A DNA stretch of 64,000 nt from Anthoceros angustus (Eukaryota; Streptophyta; Anthocerotopsida; Anthocerotales; Anthocerotaceae), in assembly GCA_010909165.1 (NCBI GenBank), contig MU008161.1, positions 124,001 through 188,000 of the forward strand, read 5' to 3'. The translations under genes were made by a program, and so were the position numbers. Position 1 is the stretch's first letter; every line of letters starts with the position of its first letter. The notes under the pieces were generated by a model. The model was not told where the DNA came from, did no database searches, and was given only the letters and a program-made list of their open reading frames with translations. Below are positions 40,494-51,699 of the stretch, one piece after another.

Positions 40494-42043
40494 TGTGGAG
40501 TGCCAACCACGTCCGCATTTTGGCGGCTTGTTTTGCTTTTTTTTTTGGTCAGCATCATAAGAGGGATAGGAGGAGTTAGCATTGGCCATTTTCGGCACTG
40601 GCAATCCTAGACTGGTCCGTTGGAGGACGGAGTGGTCTGCCCGGCAGGTCCTAAGTCTGCCCGGGCGAGGTCCGATGAGTGGTCCGGGCCGGCGGAGGTC
40701 CGGAGGTCGGAGAGTGGTCTGCCCGGGAGGTCGACGGAGGTCTGCCCGGCAGTCCGATGGGTCCCGCCCGGCGAGGTCTGATGCGGGTCTGCCCGCGGTA
40801 GGTCCGCGGAGGGTCTGCCGGGTGAGGTTCCGGAGGGTCCTCGGCAGGTTCACGAGGTCTGCTCGGCGAGGTTCGACGAGGTCTGCTCGGCTAGGTCACG
40901 AGTGGTCTGTCGGCGAGGTCGGCGGAGGGTCTGGTCGGGTGGTAGGTCTGACGAGGGTCTGCCCTGAGGTCGCGGAGTGGTCTGCCCGGCGAAGTCCCGA
41001 GTGGTCGCCGGTGTGGTTTAGTTTGGTGGGCATCGCCTGCATGGATCTACCGTTTAAGGGCGTGCAAGAAGTCCGGCGCAGTGATGAGCTCGTCTGTTAC
41101 CACGACCTGTGTTAGGTACATACATAGTGGTAGGTTAGGATACATAGGCGTGTTAGGTTAGGTATGGGAGTATATAAGGCCCGGCGCCACAGACGGTGCA
41201 TTATCCCGGTACCATCTTCGCGGCCGTGTTTGCCTTCCGTGTTCGAGGAGCGAGTGAGTTCTCGGCCACCGCGGTGATTAATTGGTAGAGGGATGTGTTT
41301 AGAGCTCGTGACGAGCTCCGCCAACACGCCTGATGGGTGCATCGGATCGGACTCGAGCTCGGGAGGTGCTCGCGGGTGATTTCTGTGCGAGACTAACCTT
41401 GAGGCCTGAACGGAGCCAGTCAGCCGCGAAGCCACTTCTCCGCAACGTGAAGTGCACCGGAGGGATTAGGAGGCGCTTGGGGTGACTGCTGGAAGCCATC
41501 CTTGAGGCCGCACTGGAACGGAGGTCAGGGGATGCAGGCCACTTCTCCGTAAGCGTGCACCGAGGGATTAGGCGCTTGGGGTGACCTTGGCGGAAGCCAT
41601 CCTGAGGCCGCTGAACGGAGGTCCGGGGTAGTCGCAGTTCTCCAACGGTGCGCCCGGAAGGGGCAAAGGCGGCTGGTAATACATCGGCGTGTTGGTGTTA
41701 GACCGGGGAATGGATAAGGGAGAAGGGTGCGCATTCTGGCGTGTGTTGAGGTGGAGTTGTGGCTTGGAGTTGAGGAGCGCCGGGCGCTTAGAGTACGAGA
41801 TCGACGGGAACGCGTGAAACCTGCTCCTAGTAATCGAGAAATCCCGCGGGTTTGTGGGAAGGTCCTGCGCTACCGGGTCCCACGAGTTGTGGAGGGCACA
41901 GGGTTGTGGAGCCGCCGGACCCAACCGATGAAGTCCGCTCAGCGAAGGGTGTCAGAGCTCCAGAATAAGCACGAGACCATTCCCTTGGGAACGGACTCTT
42001 CCTACTAACGACACGGGATTGTATACGCCGTCAAAGAAAAGTC
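40494..42043 (+). repeat. LTR 5 of array, 3' truncated
   Basis: Minisatellite at 40612-41010 is the most diverged; TATA GGGAGTATATAAGG at about 41167. Homology stops at AAGAAAAGTC (about 42043), shortly before the expected GCGCCACA end, and no PBS follows. It carries the most indels of the five. Confidence 0.8.
40612..41010 (+). repeat. Minisatellite in U3 of LTR 5
   Basis: Diverged units such as GGTCTGCTCGGCGAGGTTCG; the inverted repeat GACGGA/TCCGTC is mostly lost. Confidence 0.85.
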
Positions 42044-42249
42044 ACTAATAATTAGTCAAACTAGACTCACGGTTGGTGGTTAGTTAACCAAGCGTGCTAG
42101 TGAAAGGACAAACCCTCTCGTAACCATCCTTTATAAGCCCACCTATGAACCGAACATTTTCATTGTTAATAAAGCATCTGCTTGATGCAAGATGCTTCCG
42201 CATATGCATCTCTAACTATGCGTAGGTCACCAACATACCTCGGCGGTCT

Positions 42250-42690
42250 TCCTTGTCGCCCTCTACTTCCATGGCGACAAGTCCATCCTCTCCTCCTTTG
42301 GTAGGAGCTTGCTCTCCTACCGTAGGCCTCTCTTCTGTCATAGCTCCTCCCGTAGGAGCAACTTAAAGGCCATGCTACCCTCTACATAGGTAGATTGCAA
42401 TTTGTCCCACATTTCTTTGGATATTTTTAGTATTTTGATTATAGGGATTAATCTATCTCCTACATGCAAGAGTATGTCGGAACGGGCTTGTGCATCTTTG
42501 AGAAGCCATGCAGGTAAGTCAACATGACCTGCTACTAGCTCTGCTTCAGAGCCTGTTACTACAGGCCATAAAGGACTTCTTAATAAAAGCATTTCTATAC
42601 GGGCTGCCCATGTGTGATAATTGACGCTAGTTAACTTATACCCGACAGGCACGCTGTGGGCAGTCTCATATTTGTTGCTAATTGGACCAG
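42250..42690 (-). pseudogene. copia gag fragment
   Basis: Minus-strand frame with VGYKLTSVNYHTWAARIEMLL and KEMWDKLQSTYV, the UBN2-type gag domain of Ty1/copia, followed by acidic sequence. It starts at a junction near 42690 where the plus strand turns into the RT of another copia copy. Confidence 0.8.
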
Positions 42691-43322
42691 GCCAGATATC
42701 CAATACGCCGCAAGACTGCCTCACAATTCTTGAGCGACTGAAAGGCACATTGGGTTGTCATTGCCGTTTCAGTATCTCGAAAGGACAAATGACAGCCTAT
42801 TCTCTACAGGGCGGTGGGAAGAAACTTACCCTAGAAGGCTTTACGGATGCAGACTGGGCATCCGACAGCGACTCTAGGAAGAGTCTCTCAACCTATTGTT
42901 TCCTCCTCTCATCTGCCGTTGTCAACTTGTCTTGTAAGAAGCAATCGTCCATAGCACTCTCTTCCACGGAGGCAGAGTACAAGTCTCTCACAGACGCCTC
43001 CAAGGAAGCTGAGTGGGAGCGTAGTTTCCTCAAGGACCTTGACCAGGAACAAATGGCATCTACAAAGCTGCATTGTGACAATATGTCAGCCCTAGCATTG
43101 GTGGCTAATCCTAGATTTCATGCACGTACTAAGCACATCGAAATTCAGCACCACTATGTTAGAGATGTAGTCGAGAGAGGTGTGGTCAAAGTAGACTACG
43201 TGCATACAGATGAAAACGTAGCAGACATCCTCAAAAAGGGCCTGCCAAAACATAAGCACTATAAGCACCTTGAGGGACTTGGGTTATCAGATTACTCTGC
43301 CTACTTCAAGGATGGGTCTTAG
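42690..43322 (+). pseudogene. copia RT end and RNase H fragment
   Basis: Begins in RT (PDIQYAARLP, about 42693-42722, then LERLKGTLG after a frame change). RNase H is intact in frame: GFTDADWASDSDSRKSLSTY (catalytic Asp), SSIALSSTEAEYKSL (catalytic Glu), LHCDNMSALAL (catalytic Asp) and TDENVADILKKGLP, ending with a stop at 43320-43322. A G-rich tract (GGTAGGAGGGGGCGGG) follows at 43331-43346, where a PPT is expected. The 5' pol is absent. Confidence 0.85.
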
Positions 43323-43551
43323 GACTTATCTGGTAGGAGGGGGCGGGAACGCTGACGTTCCCTGGGTGTGGTGTGGTGTGGTGTGCCAGCAATCCAATTG
43401 CCTGCACAAATAACTGCACATAGCAGGCTCGTCAGAGGGAGAGTCCACAACACATGTTAGGTCAGTCAGACATTTGACAGCACAATAGCAAGGACAGACG
43501 GGATGGATGAAGCTCACCTTAGGATGAAATCATCCCGTGCTGCCCTGATTC

Positions 43552-43875
43552 TCACAAGACAGGTTTCACATCCTGCGGCTCATCTGAAGGCAGTGGGACT
43601 CCACCAGCAGCTAGCAGCAGTTCCAACTCCGCAATCCTGTTCTTGGCCGCCCTGAGCTTGGCCGCAAGGATGGGAGCAGCGTACTCCGAATAGCGAAAGT
43701 CTGGCAATTGCTGTTGGGGCCCCTCCTCCTGCGGAGCTCTGGCAGTCCCTGGGTATGGTCCTGAGCTCACCGGCATACTGTTCACTCTCCTTACCAGTTC
43801 CTCTAGTGAGTTGGAAGGAAGGTCTGCCTTCAAATGCCAAGACAAAGTGGGACTTGGCTCTCCCTTACTCGTCAT
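43552..43875 (-). CDS. Unassigned ORF, possible retroelement gag piece
   Basis: 107 residues with a coiled-coil-like end (APILAAKLRAAKNRIAELEL). No family recognised. Lies between copia RNase H and a gypsy integrase fragment. Confidence 0.3.
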   Translation of the reverse strand: MTSKGEPSPTLSWHLKADLPSNSLEELVRRVNSMPVSSGPYPGTARAPQEEGPQQQLPDFRYSEYAAPILAAKLRAAKNRIAELELLLAAGGVPLPSDEPQDVKPVL

Positions 43876-44512
43876 GGGCTACCGTATGAGTCGACATGCC
43901 TCCTTGGCACATTTCAGTCCCTACTCTTGCTATTTGGGAGGGACCCCATGCCGCCTAGCTCCATTGCCAAGCAACTATATGGGGTAGTGGATCTGGATGA
44001 TCCGGCAACTTGGGCGATGGTCATCAGTCAGCGTGCCGCGCTGTTTCGGCAAGCCATGCCAATGGCCATGGCTAATTTGAGGATTGCCCAACTTCGGGAC
44101 ACCCTTAGATATGCCCACACTCGCAGTGGCAGTTTCAGACCGAAGCTCAAGAAATTCCAGGTGGGGCACTTTGTTTACTTGCTGAAGCAAGTGAGAGACA
44201 CCCTTGACACCACTACTAGTCGACATGTGCTGCGAGTTCAGGAGGTCAAGGACAATGGAGTGCTAGTGCTACAAGGATCAGATGGACGTACCACCAAGGA
44301 TCACATGAAAAATTGTGTGCCTTGCCATTTGCCCAACTTGGATCCAACCATTGTCACCAGTGATTGGGTACCTCCGGTTGATTAACCATGCAGTTGCGGG
44401 AGGACGGAGACAACCACGAGCTTATCTCTTTGTCGACCACTGCAAGGGCGGGTACCACCTATTTTGCTTGTACGCCTCTCCAGGTGCAGCGGTATGGTAT
44501 TGTCCACTATGT
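43876..44512 (+). pseudogene. gypsy integrase C-terminus followed by a PHD finger (frameshifted)
   Basis: The frame to 44385 reads LLFGRDPMPPSSIAKQLYG, then LRDTLRYAHTRSGSFRPK and FQVGHFVYLLKQ, then GRTTKDHMKNCVPCHLPN: the integrase C-terminal region of a Ty3/gypsy group. Directly after, split over frames, come CSC (44389-44397), HCKGGYHLFCL (44438-44470) and WYCPLC (44495-44512): the Cys/His ladder and closing Trp of a PHD finger, a reader of histone H3 tails. Its place, C-terminal to integrase, is where chromoviruses carry a chromodomain. Frameshifts and the missing upstream pol make this copy dead. Confidence 0.7.
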
Positions 44513-44704
44513 CTGCCTCTCCGCGTATAGCACTTCACACAAGCTTCAATGGTTGGAGGCGGAGGGGCGGGGGGGGTAGGAGGCAGTTGCAGGGGACCCT
44601 TTGGCGGACTCATACTGAGTAGAAACTTTGGCCCAATTCAGCTATCGGTCCCAAATACTAGGCGCGATAAGTGGGCGGTATGAGGAGAGCAAGGAGTTGC
44701 AGCA

Positions 44705-44845
44705 AAACTGTCCCAGCCATGGGATGATCCACCGGGCGGTAGCCATGGGACATGGCTATCCCACCAGGGGTCCCGGCCTTGGGACATGGTCCACTGTCGG
44801 GACGGACTCTCCGGCTATGGGACAAGGCAGTCCCATAGCCCTCAC
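44705..44845. repeat. Cluster of GGGAC/GTCCC palindromes
   Basis: Includes GGCTATGGGAC (44813-44823), loop AAGGCA, GTCCCATAGCC (44830-44840), a perfect 11-bp stem. Related words GTCCCAGCCATGGGATG, AGCCATGGGACATGGCTA and GTCCCGGCCTTGGGACATGG lie just upstream. Confidence 0.8.
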
Positions 44846-44929
44846 GGCTAAGATCGGTGGAGTTGCCCCGGGACCAGCTCATACTCGGGACACCGAAAGT
44901 CCCAAACTTTTCACGCTTCACGACAGTCT

Positions 44930-46080
44930 TGCAAGATCATTGCCCATCTGGCCAGCTTCCCACTTAGCTTGGTGTTAGTCATCAATCACTTGAGGGGCTG
45001 ATGGTCAGTGACCAGCGTGAATGGCTTGCCATAAAGATACGGCCTGAAGTGGCAAACTGCCCACACTGCTGTCAAGCATTCTCCTTGATAGCTACTGTAG
45101 TTTGCCTTTAATAGCCCGGTTGTTGCTCCGTGATGCATATGCAATCATTCTGTCATACGAGTCAAGCCGAGCCCTGACAGTCTCGGGGCCGCTCGGTCGG
45201 TGTGGACTACGAAGGGCTTCTCGAAGTCAGGCCTTGCCATGACGGGGGCCTCCATGAGTCGCTCCTTCAAAGAGGAAAAGGCCTGCTGCGTCGCCTCTAT
45301 CCAGCTCCAGCTGACATCCTCGCGTAGAGGTCATTGAGAGGCTTGGCAATCCGGCTAAAGTTCTAAATGTACACTCGGTAGTAATTACACGAACCGAGAA
45401 AGGCTCGCAGTGAGGATACATTGGTGGGCTCCTTGACCTGCATTATGGCTTGTACCTTGGCTGAATGGGGCATTTGGCACATTTAGCTCGTCGATGTCAA
45501 GATCTGTGACAATATCCATGGTCGCACTTTTCTTGGGATGACAAGTCATTTGCCTTCAGCAGCGCTGGCAGGTCCTCGAGATGTACTAGGTGGGCTTCGA
45601 AATCCATGGCGCACATCATCAATGTAGCACATCAAGTTTGCTGAACCTGCCAAGACCGAGTCCATGACTTGCTGAAACGTCACCGGCGCATTCTTGAAGC
45701 CTAAGGGCATTACCAGCCACTCCCACAATTGCTGGGAGCCATGAAAGGCCGTCTTCTTGATGTCCTCCTCGGCCACTGGCACTTGATTGAACCCTTGGCG
45801 CAGGTCCAATATAGAAAAGTAGGTGGAGCTGCCAATGTTGTCAAAGATTTCCTCCGGCATCGGCATTGGATACCGGTCCTGTGAGGTGACAACATTGATG
45901 GAACGGTAGTCCCCACACATGCGCTTTTCCGTCCACAACCCATTGTTGTCCTTCTTAGGAGGCATCACGATGCAGGCGCCAGTCAGTAGGGCCTAATGAG
46001 TCCGCTTCGACTCGACACCTAGCATCCACCATGTCCACCCAATCTTGAGCCTTTATACCACTGGCCTCCGGCATGATGGG
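44930..46080 (-). pseudogene. gypsy reverse transcriptase and RNase H fragment
   Basis: On the minus strand the RT block at 45968-45580 reads KRMCGDYRSINVVTSQDRYP, YFSILDLRQGFNQVPV, WEWLVMPLGFKNAPVTFQQV and MCYIDDV, so the YxDD box is present as YIDD. RNase H follows leftwards with ECLTAVWAVCHFRPYLYG and DHQPLKWL (about 45090-44980). Frames are broken between. The style matches the integrase fragment at 43876 but the orientation is opposite. Confidence 0.85.
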
Positions 46081-47110
46081 CTCCTTGCTGGTCAGATTGA
46101 TGTAGAAGCTATTGACATTGCAATGCCTTCAACTCTGCGCATGGAGAATGCTAAGTAATCCTTGCATCTTTGAGTAGCATCAGCTGGTAGGGCCTGCCTA
46201 CCACTACCGTGGCTTGAGGCTGAAAAACAGTCTTGATACCTGTGCGAGGCCCATGCGCCCCCTCACCCCTTCCTCCCCACCATCAAGCTTCAATGGCGAC
46301 TGTCAGGTGTAATCTGCTTGTAGGGAAAGTGGACAAAGACGGCAGTAGCAGTTTCTAAGAGGCGAAGTTGGGAGCAAACAACAGGTCTGGATAAGCCATG
46401 AGCTGAAATGCTAGGCAAACACTGACAAGCCAGGTAAGAGCATGAAGGTCCATAGCCCGGCCCAATGCAGCAGACCGTTGTCGCACTGTGACATGTGGTG
46501 CAGCTGTTGCATGAGTGGAAAGCCCATGAGGCATTCCCGTTCCTCTACACTGGGTTCCTCTCATTGTTGGGTCCTGGTGTTGAGGAGCAAGCCGACACCA
46601 TCTCCCCGGTAAGCATAGGAGCTAGGGAAACTCACCAACATGAGTAAAGTCTGGCGGGGCTGGCCTGGGGTGTTGGTGCGGTACCATGGAGGAGGTTTCT
46701 CAGTGGTGCGCACAAGTCGGGCTTGATGATGCCCATCCAGAACTGTGGACAAGCTGAGAGTGGGGTCCCGAGAGGTAGATGCAAGAACCAGTTATAGGAG
46801 AGGTTGCGGGGCCAAGTTAGTCCACCAGTTGCAAAGCTGGTGGGCATAGCTTCCCACTTGGGTAGCATCCAGCAGCAAGGGAGTCCCAACATGTAGCTCT
46901 ACGACAGCCATGTCCTGGCGCACTGGAAGCCGAGTATCCAACTGTGCTGGTGTATTCTCCAGCACATGGCATAACCCAGCTGTGGATCGTGATGTTGAAT
47001 ACACACTAGCATGTAATCTTGCCGTCCCGTAAAAGCCTTGTCAGGGCGCCCCGCAAAACTCCCTATCTGACTGAGAGAAGCCTTGACACTCCTAGCTGGC
47101 CACCACAATG
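46081..47110 (-). other. Probable upstream part of the minus-strand gypsy fragment
   Basis: Minus-strand frames with protein-like words (RQDMAVVELHVGTPLLLDA near 46925-46870; PLLYNWFLHLPLGTPLS near 46810-46760) precede the RT where protease and gag would sit. No catalytic motif was found, so this is by position only. Confidence 0.35.
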
Positions 47111-48160
47111 TCGATTGGAGACAACAGCTGAGAAGAGGAGGAGACGGCTCGTGCTTTCTGGAGCGAAGACAACAGGGGCGCGAGGCGGTGCTCTAACTTT
47201 TCTTTAGGAGAGGATTGAGAAGAGGAGGCGCGCGGAGAGTTGGTGAGGAGCTAGAAGGAGAGCATCGACGTGGTGAGGGTGAGCGATTGCTGGAGTTGAG
47301 GAGCTGCCCCTAACACACTGTTGGAGAGGAGTCTGAGGGGACAAGATCGAGTCTGCAGAGGAGAAACCTCGCAACTATCGGCTGTAGCGCCTCTCCCTTT
47401 GCTTACTCTCCTCCCTAGCCTGATAGGTTGCTCTCCCTTACCCTCCAAATTCTACCCTTGCGTGTGCTCCTTTTGTGCAGATGGTGAGAATTGTGAGGAC
47501 GGGTGGTGGCACCCGAACTCAAGGGGATGGGAGAAGTGCACATGCCACATTCCCCAAGTCGAGAGCAAAGGCAAAAGCATCCCATGCTCGAAATTCGACA
47601 CACAGCATTCAAATATCACCATGAGACCTAGACGCTTTCGAACGCTATGCTAAGGAATTGAAGATGGAGTGGTTATATTTGGTGCCTGGATGACACATTT
47701 CAAGCCCAGCGTTGGTTCAAGAGTCTTGTGGCTTGCAAGCCACAAGAGGGAAGCCGTGGTGCCCGCGAGGATGTGGTACAATCAAGTCACCCTTAACGTG
47801 GAAGGTGCGCCATTTCCAGCAAATGTACGTGATACCCGAGGCGCACAAAGGAGGAATCATCCCTAGTTTTCCAAGAATCAAATTCCGAAAGCGGCCATGG
47901 AAATGTTCCTACGACCCAAGGAGGAAAATTGGTCCCCTGGCAACGGCTGGCAAGTATCTATGTTCAAGGAGCGAGAGAAAGTGGAATCTCTTCGCGAAGA
48001 TTTGGTTGGGTCTGATCTGTGCAGCCAGGAAGACCTACAGAGGCAATTCCCACCTTATGATGATCTATGAGATGTCCAAGGGGAAGTTAAATCAGTTTTG
48101 TCTCCACCTTCCTAATGCACTTGTACCATAGGAAGGAAGTTCTGAAGGAGGAGGAACTGG
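47111..48160 (+). pseudogene. Degenerate gag-like region
   Basis: Frame-shuffled words around 47620-48130 (FERYAKELKMEWLYLVPG, KEEELEEAKIEAS) and a start near 47481 (MVRIVRTGGGTRTQGDGRS) look like a gypsy gag with leader. Evidence is weak: no zinc knuckle was found. Confidence 0.35.
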
Positions 48161-48389
48161 AAGAAGCTAAGATAGAAGCTTCTTTGGTCTGAGTAGTGGA
48201 AGGAGAGCCATCCATGGCAGCAGAGACGAGAGGAGGCAGATGACGCACTTGTGGAAGAGATTCCTCCAACCTCAAGCCCATCAAGATGAAGCTATCGTGC
48301 TCGTCAGAACCAAAATGACAAAGAGAAGGAGAAAGAGCTCTCGGCACCTTCTCCCATGTAGAAGGTAGGAAATATGTCTCCACCACCTA

Positions 48390-50780
48390 CCTCGGGAGGG
48401 CTTCACATTGGTAGGCAGCCACCACCAGCAGGAGAAGGCCCGGTAGGGACCTACGCCCAGGAACAACTACAATCCCTGAAATTGACTGAAGGAAATTCAG
48501 TTCTAGATTTTCTAGAGTCATGGCAAGGCTCCTTAGATTCAGTAATCTCCTCAGGTCTAACAGTGGACAATGAAACACAGGTTATGCACCTCAAAGAGGA
48601 AAAGGCCTGCACCAATCCCTGAGAGCCTTACCTCCCTCTTGGGGCAACTTTATTACTGCACAGACTAGTAGTATGTCAGCTAGTAATCCTTTAAATCTAA
48701 CTACACTAATAAGCAGAATCATGCATGAAGCTAGATTGAGACAAGGTAACAACTCTTCCAGCACCCTTGGAAATACCTCTGCTCTCTTTGTTGGTAGTAA
48801 GAAACGCTGGAATCAAACTAGCAAACCCTCTACTTCCGCTTCTGGAGGAACTCACCGTCCTCCTCCCAATAATCCTGCACATAAGGATAAGACATGTCAC
48901 TATCAAAAAAACTGTCCTCAAAAGACCACCAGTAGAAAAAGCAGGACAAAAGCTGCAGGGACTCACAACCCTCATTTAGCACCAGGTTCAGTTAACACTG
49001 CACAAGCTGGACAAGGCCCTTCCTACGTCTTCACTTCTCTGCCTGGCAACTTGAATTTTGATCAGCCTTTCCAAGATCTGTGGCTCCTTGACAGTGGAGC
49101 AACAGAGCACATGTCACCTAGGAGGGATTGGTTCTTCCAGTATACCTCTTTGCCGGCTCCTCAACCTGTCTACATGAGAGATAGCTCTCCACATATGGCT
49201 GTTGGTAAGGGAGTGGTCAAAGTGCAGCTTCAAATTCATGTAGCTTTCATCAAAGACGTCTTGTACATTCCTGCACAGACACACAAATTGTTGCCAGTTA
49301 CGCACGCCACTAGATCTCCAAACAGCAAGATTACCTTCACACATAAAGGTTGTCAGATCTCCTTTAGACTCGCCTCCAGGAAGTTAGTGCAATTGTTTTA
49401 TCCTTAAAGTGGCAAGTTATTTTATGTGGCTTCAGGCATCCTGCCCGAGTCCCTAAGTACAACGCACACCACACACAGTTTAGTAGCTACAGATGCTACA
49501 ACTACTTTATGGCACTTACGCTTAGCCCACTTACATTTGCAGGGCATGCAGTGGATGTCCACCAAAAATATGGTTTTAGGGTTACCTCCTAAGTTAGGAG
49601 CTTTACCTCGATGTCCTGGCTTTGTCGTAGGCAAGCATGCTAGCCAGCCTTACCCTAGATCACATACCAAAACATCCCGTGTCCTTGAGTTGGTGCATGC
49701 TGACCTTTGTGGACCTATGCAGACAGCAACGTTGTCAGGCAAATTATACATGTTTGTCCTGCTAGATGATTTCAATCACTGGACACACCTTTATTTCCTC
49801 AAACACAAACCCGAGGTTTTCCCTGCTTTCAAAGGCACGTTCCAAGCTTGTCGCAGCAGAACCACTACGGGCGATGTAAGATCAAGATTTTTACTTGACA
49901 ATGCGGAGAGAACCTACAACACCACCTTTTTGAGGACATCTCCTCTACTTGCAGGATCCAACACCAAAAGACAGTCTCATATTCCCACCAACAATTGGGC
50001 AAGGCTGAACGCCGCCATCACTCCATTATAGGTGTTCGCATGCTCTCTTCACCTTGCCGACTCCCCAGTGCCCGTGAGGCGAGGAGAACAGCTGCTTATG
50101 TTTACTATGCCGAGTGTAATTGTTGTTAGCCTTCCACATTTCTTGAGACAAAGCACCTTATGGCGTAAATCGGAAGGGGCAAGGGAAACCAAACGCGTCG
50201 ATAGAACTGGATCTTTGGTACTGACTTATAAGTATGTCCCGCTGGAGATTTGCAAGAAACTAGACCCTTGCTCAATCCCACTTACCTTCATCGGATATGG
50301 GAAGATCTTGCTGCCATAAGTTCAATGCGCTCTCTGACGGCTAACACAACCGCGCGTTTACATTGGCCAAGAATGGAATCTTTGATGAAACACAATTTCT
50401 TCACCGCTTCCTCCCAAGATCCTCCCACGTGACCAGTACACTTAATCGGCCTCTGCCTTCTTGTTGCGATACGACCCTTTCAGCCGACTCCTATTCGTGT
50501 GTTTCCTAACCTGTAATCCTCAATGACACCCTAGCATCACTCCGGCCGCTTCTTTACCACCAATTTCTGGAGCTAACCCTCCCGATCCTTTCAACACTGA
50601 TTGGCTCTTCGACTTAGACTCGGATTCTGATGGCCCATCGACAGGTGGGGTTGTTGCCCCACTACCCGCGGATGACGACGATGGCCCCTTACCACTCTTT
50701 GATCCTGCCTAGCCACAAAGGGGAATAGGACCCACGATGTTCGCGAGCATGATGGACTTCAACTCTTCTTAAACATTTAC
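48390..50780 (+). pseudogene. Ty1/copia fragment: gag, protease, integrase, no RT
   Basis: Gag near 48470-48760 (LKLTEGNSVLDFLESWQGSL; ISRIMHEARLRQGN). Protease DLWLLDSGATEHMSP (49075-49119) with the catalytic D-S-G intact. GAG-pre-integrase LWHLRLAHLHLQG (about 49509-49547) and integrase ELVHADLCGPMQTATLSG, LYMFVLLDDFNHWTHLYFL. The second half of the integrase core is lost and a proline- and Asp-rich linker (to about 50720) ends the homology. LTRs were not found. Confidence 0.85.
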
Positions 50781-51690
50781 CACTAGCGATCTACCGAGGT
50801 CGTAAGCAGAGGGATCCCAAGTGTGGAAATTGCACCATGGTGGATTGGAACAACCACAGTACCTAGATACGTCCGAATGTAACAGAACTTGGGGGCCCGG
50901 ATACTCAACATGGAGCACATTCCAACAGCCTCCACATACAGCCTTTTCCTCCTCCATATGATGGGCATGCATGACTTTGGGCATCTTGCATGATGGTTCT
51001 TGGCCTGGTTTCGCAACCTTGGGCTCATCTTTTCTTATTCACGCACTTTGGGTTGTGACACTATCTTCGGTCCTTCTTCAGCAGCATAATATTTGAAGTA
51101 CGAATATACAAAGCCGCTTAAAAAAAAGCTGGAAAACATGGTGAATCGAATTCCACGATTTCGATTTTTAATTTTCTTGGTGATGGTTCATTCCTCCTTC
51201 CCTACGCAGACGCTACTTTTCACATCGAGTGCACCAAGTTATGGTCGTAGTATGCGAAGGCCCCAATGGTCTTCGCGGTGATATTGAGGCGGGCGCCGTG
51301 ATTTCACACCTACTTGAAAAGCAATACATAGCACTAAAAGCAATAAAAGATTAAAGGAATGTTTTGCCGCGGCATGCGGCGCCTGTAAAGGTTTCGTCGA
51401 CACGCAATGTAACGTAAATTTCCAATAACCTAACTACCAAAATCTTCGACTTGAGTCTCGGTGGGCATTGCCCGACACGCTCGAACACAACACGCTTCGA
51501 GGAGGCGTTGTCGGTCCTCAAGTTGTCGTTCTCCGCATGGCATTCTCCACATCCAAGAGACGAGGAGGACCGCTTTGGGTGTTGTAGTCTGATGGCACAC
51601 CGAGAGTTCTCTGCCGTCACGGATTTGCCCGTTTTCTTTCATCTGCTGAACCCCAAAGTCGCGACTGCAGCTTGCAGTGACCCTTCTCGA
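50781..51690. other. Unassigned degenerate sequence
   Basis: No motif-bearing frame on either strand and no repeat partner in the window. Confidence 0.4.
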
Positions 51691-51699
51691 CAAGCTTAA

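Larger units (their letters stand above)
32631..42043 (+). mobile_element. Tandem multimer of a non-autonomous LTR retrotransposon (5 LTRs, 4 internal regions)
   Basis: Five direct LTRs start at 32631, 34534, 36463, 38518 and 40494. LTRs 1-4 end at 34158, 36075, 38120 and 40104; LTR 5 is cut short at about 42043. LTR ends are TGTGG...CCACA. Each of the first four LTRs is followed by TTTTGGCGC plus a G-rich tail, close to the tRNA-Asp primer site (TGGCGCCGTTGCCGGGGA), then 375-397 bp, then a purine tract GAGAAGGGAG and the next LTR. The internal regions encode no gag or pol, so the element would need a helper. LTR-internal-LTR-internal reiteration is best explained by unequal recombination between LTRs. 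Confidence 0.85.

Noticed and set aside
32768-41010. CRISPR-like array
   Set aside because: Units are contiguous, variable and lack unique spacers; they lie inside LTR U3 regions of a plant genome.
32631-42043. Array interpreted as ordinary 2-kb satellite DNA
   Set aside because: Unit boundaries coincide with LTR ends, PBS and purine tract, which a random satellite would not show.
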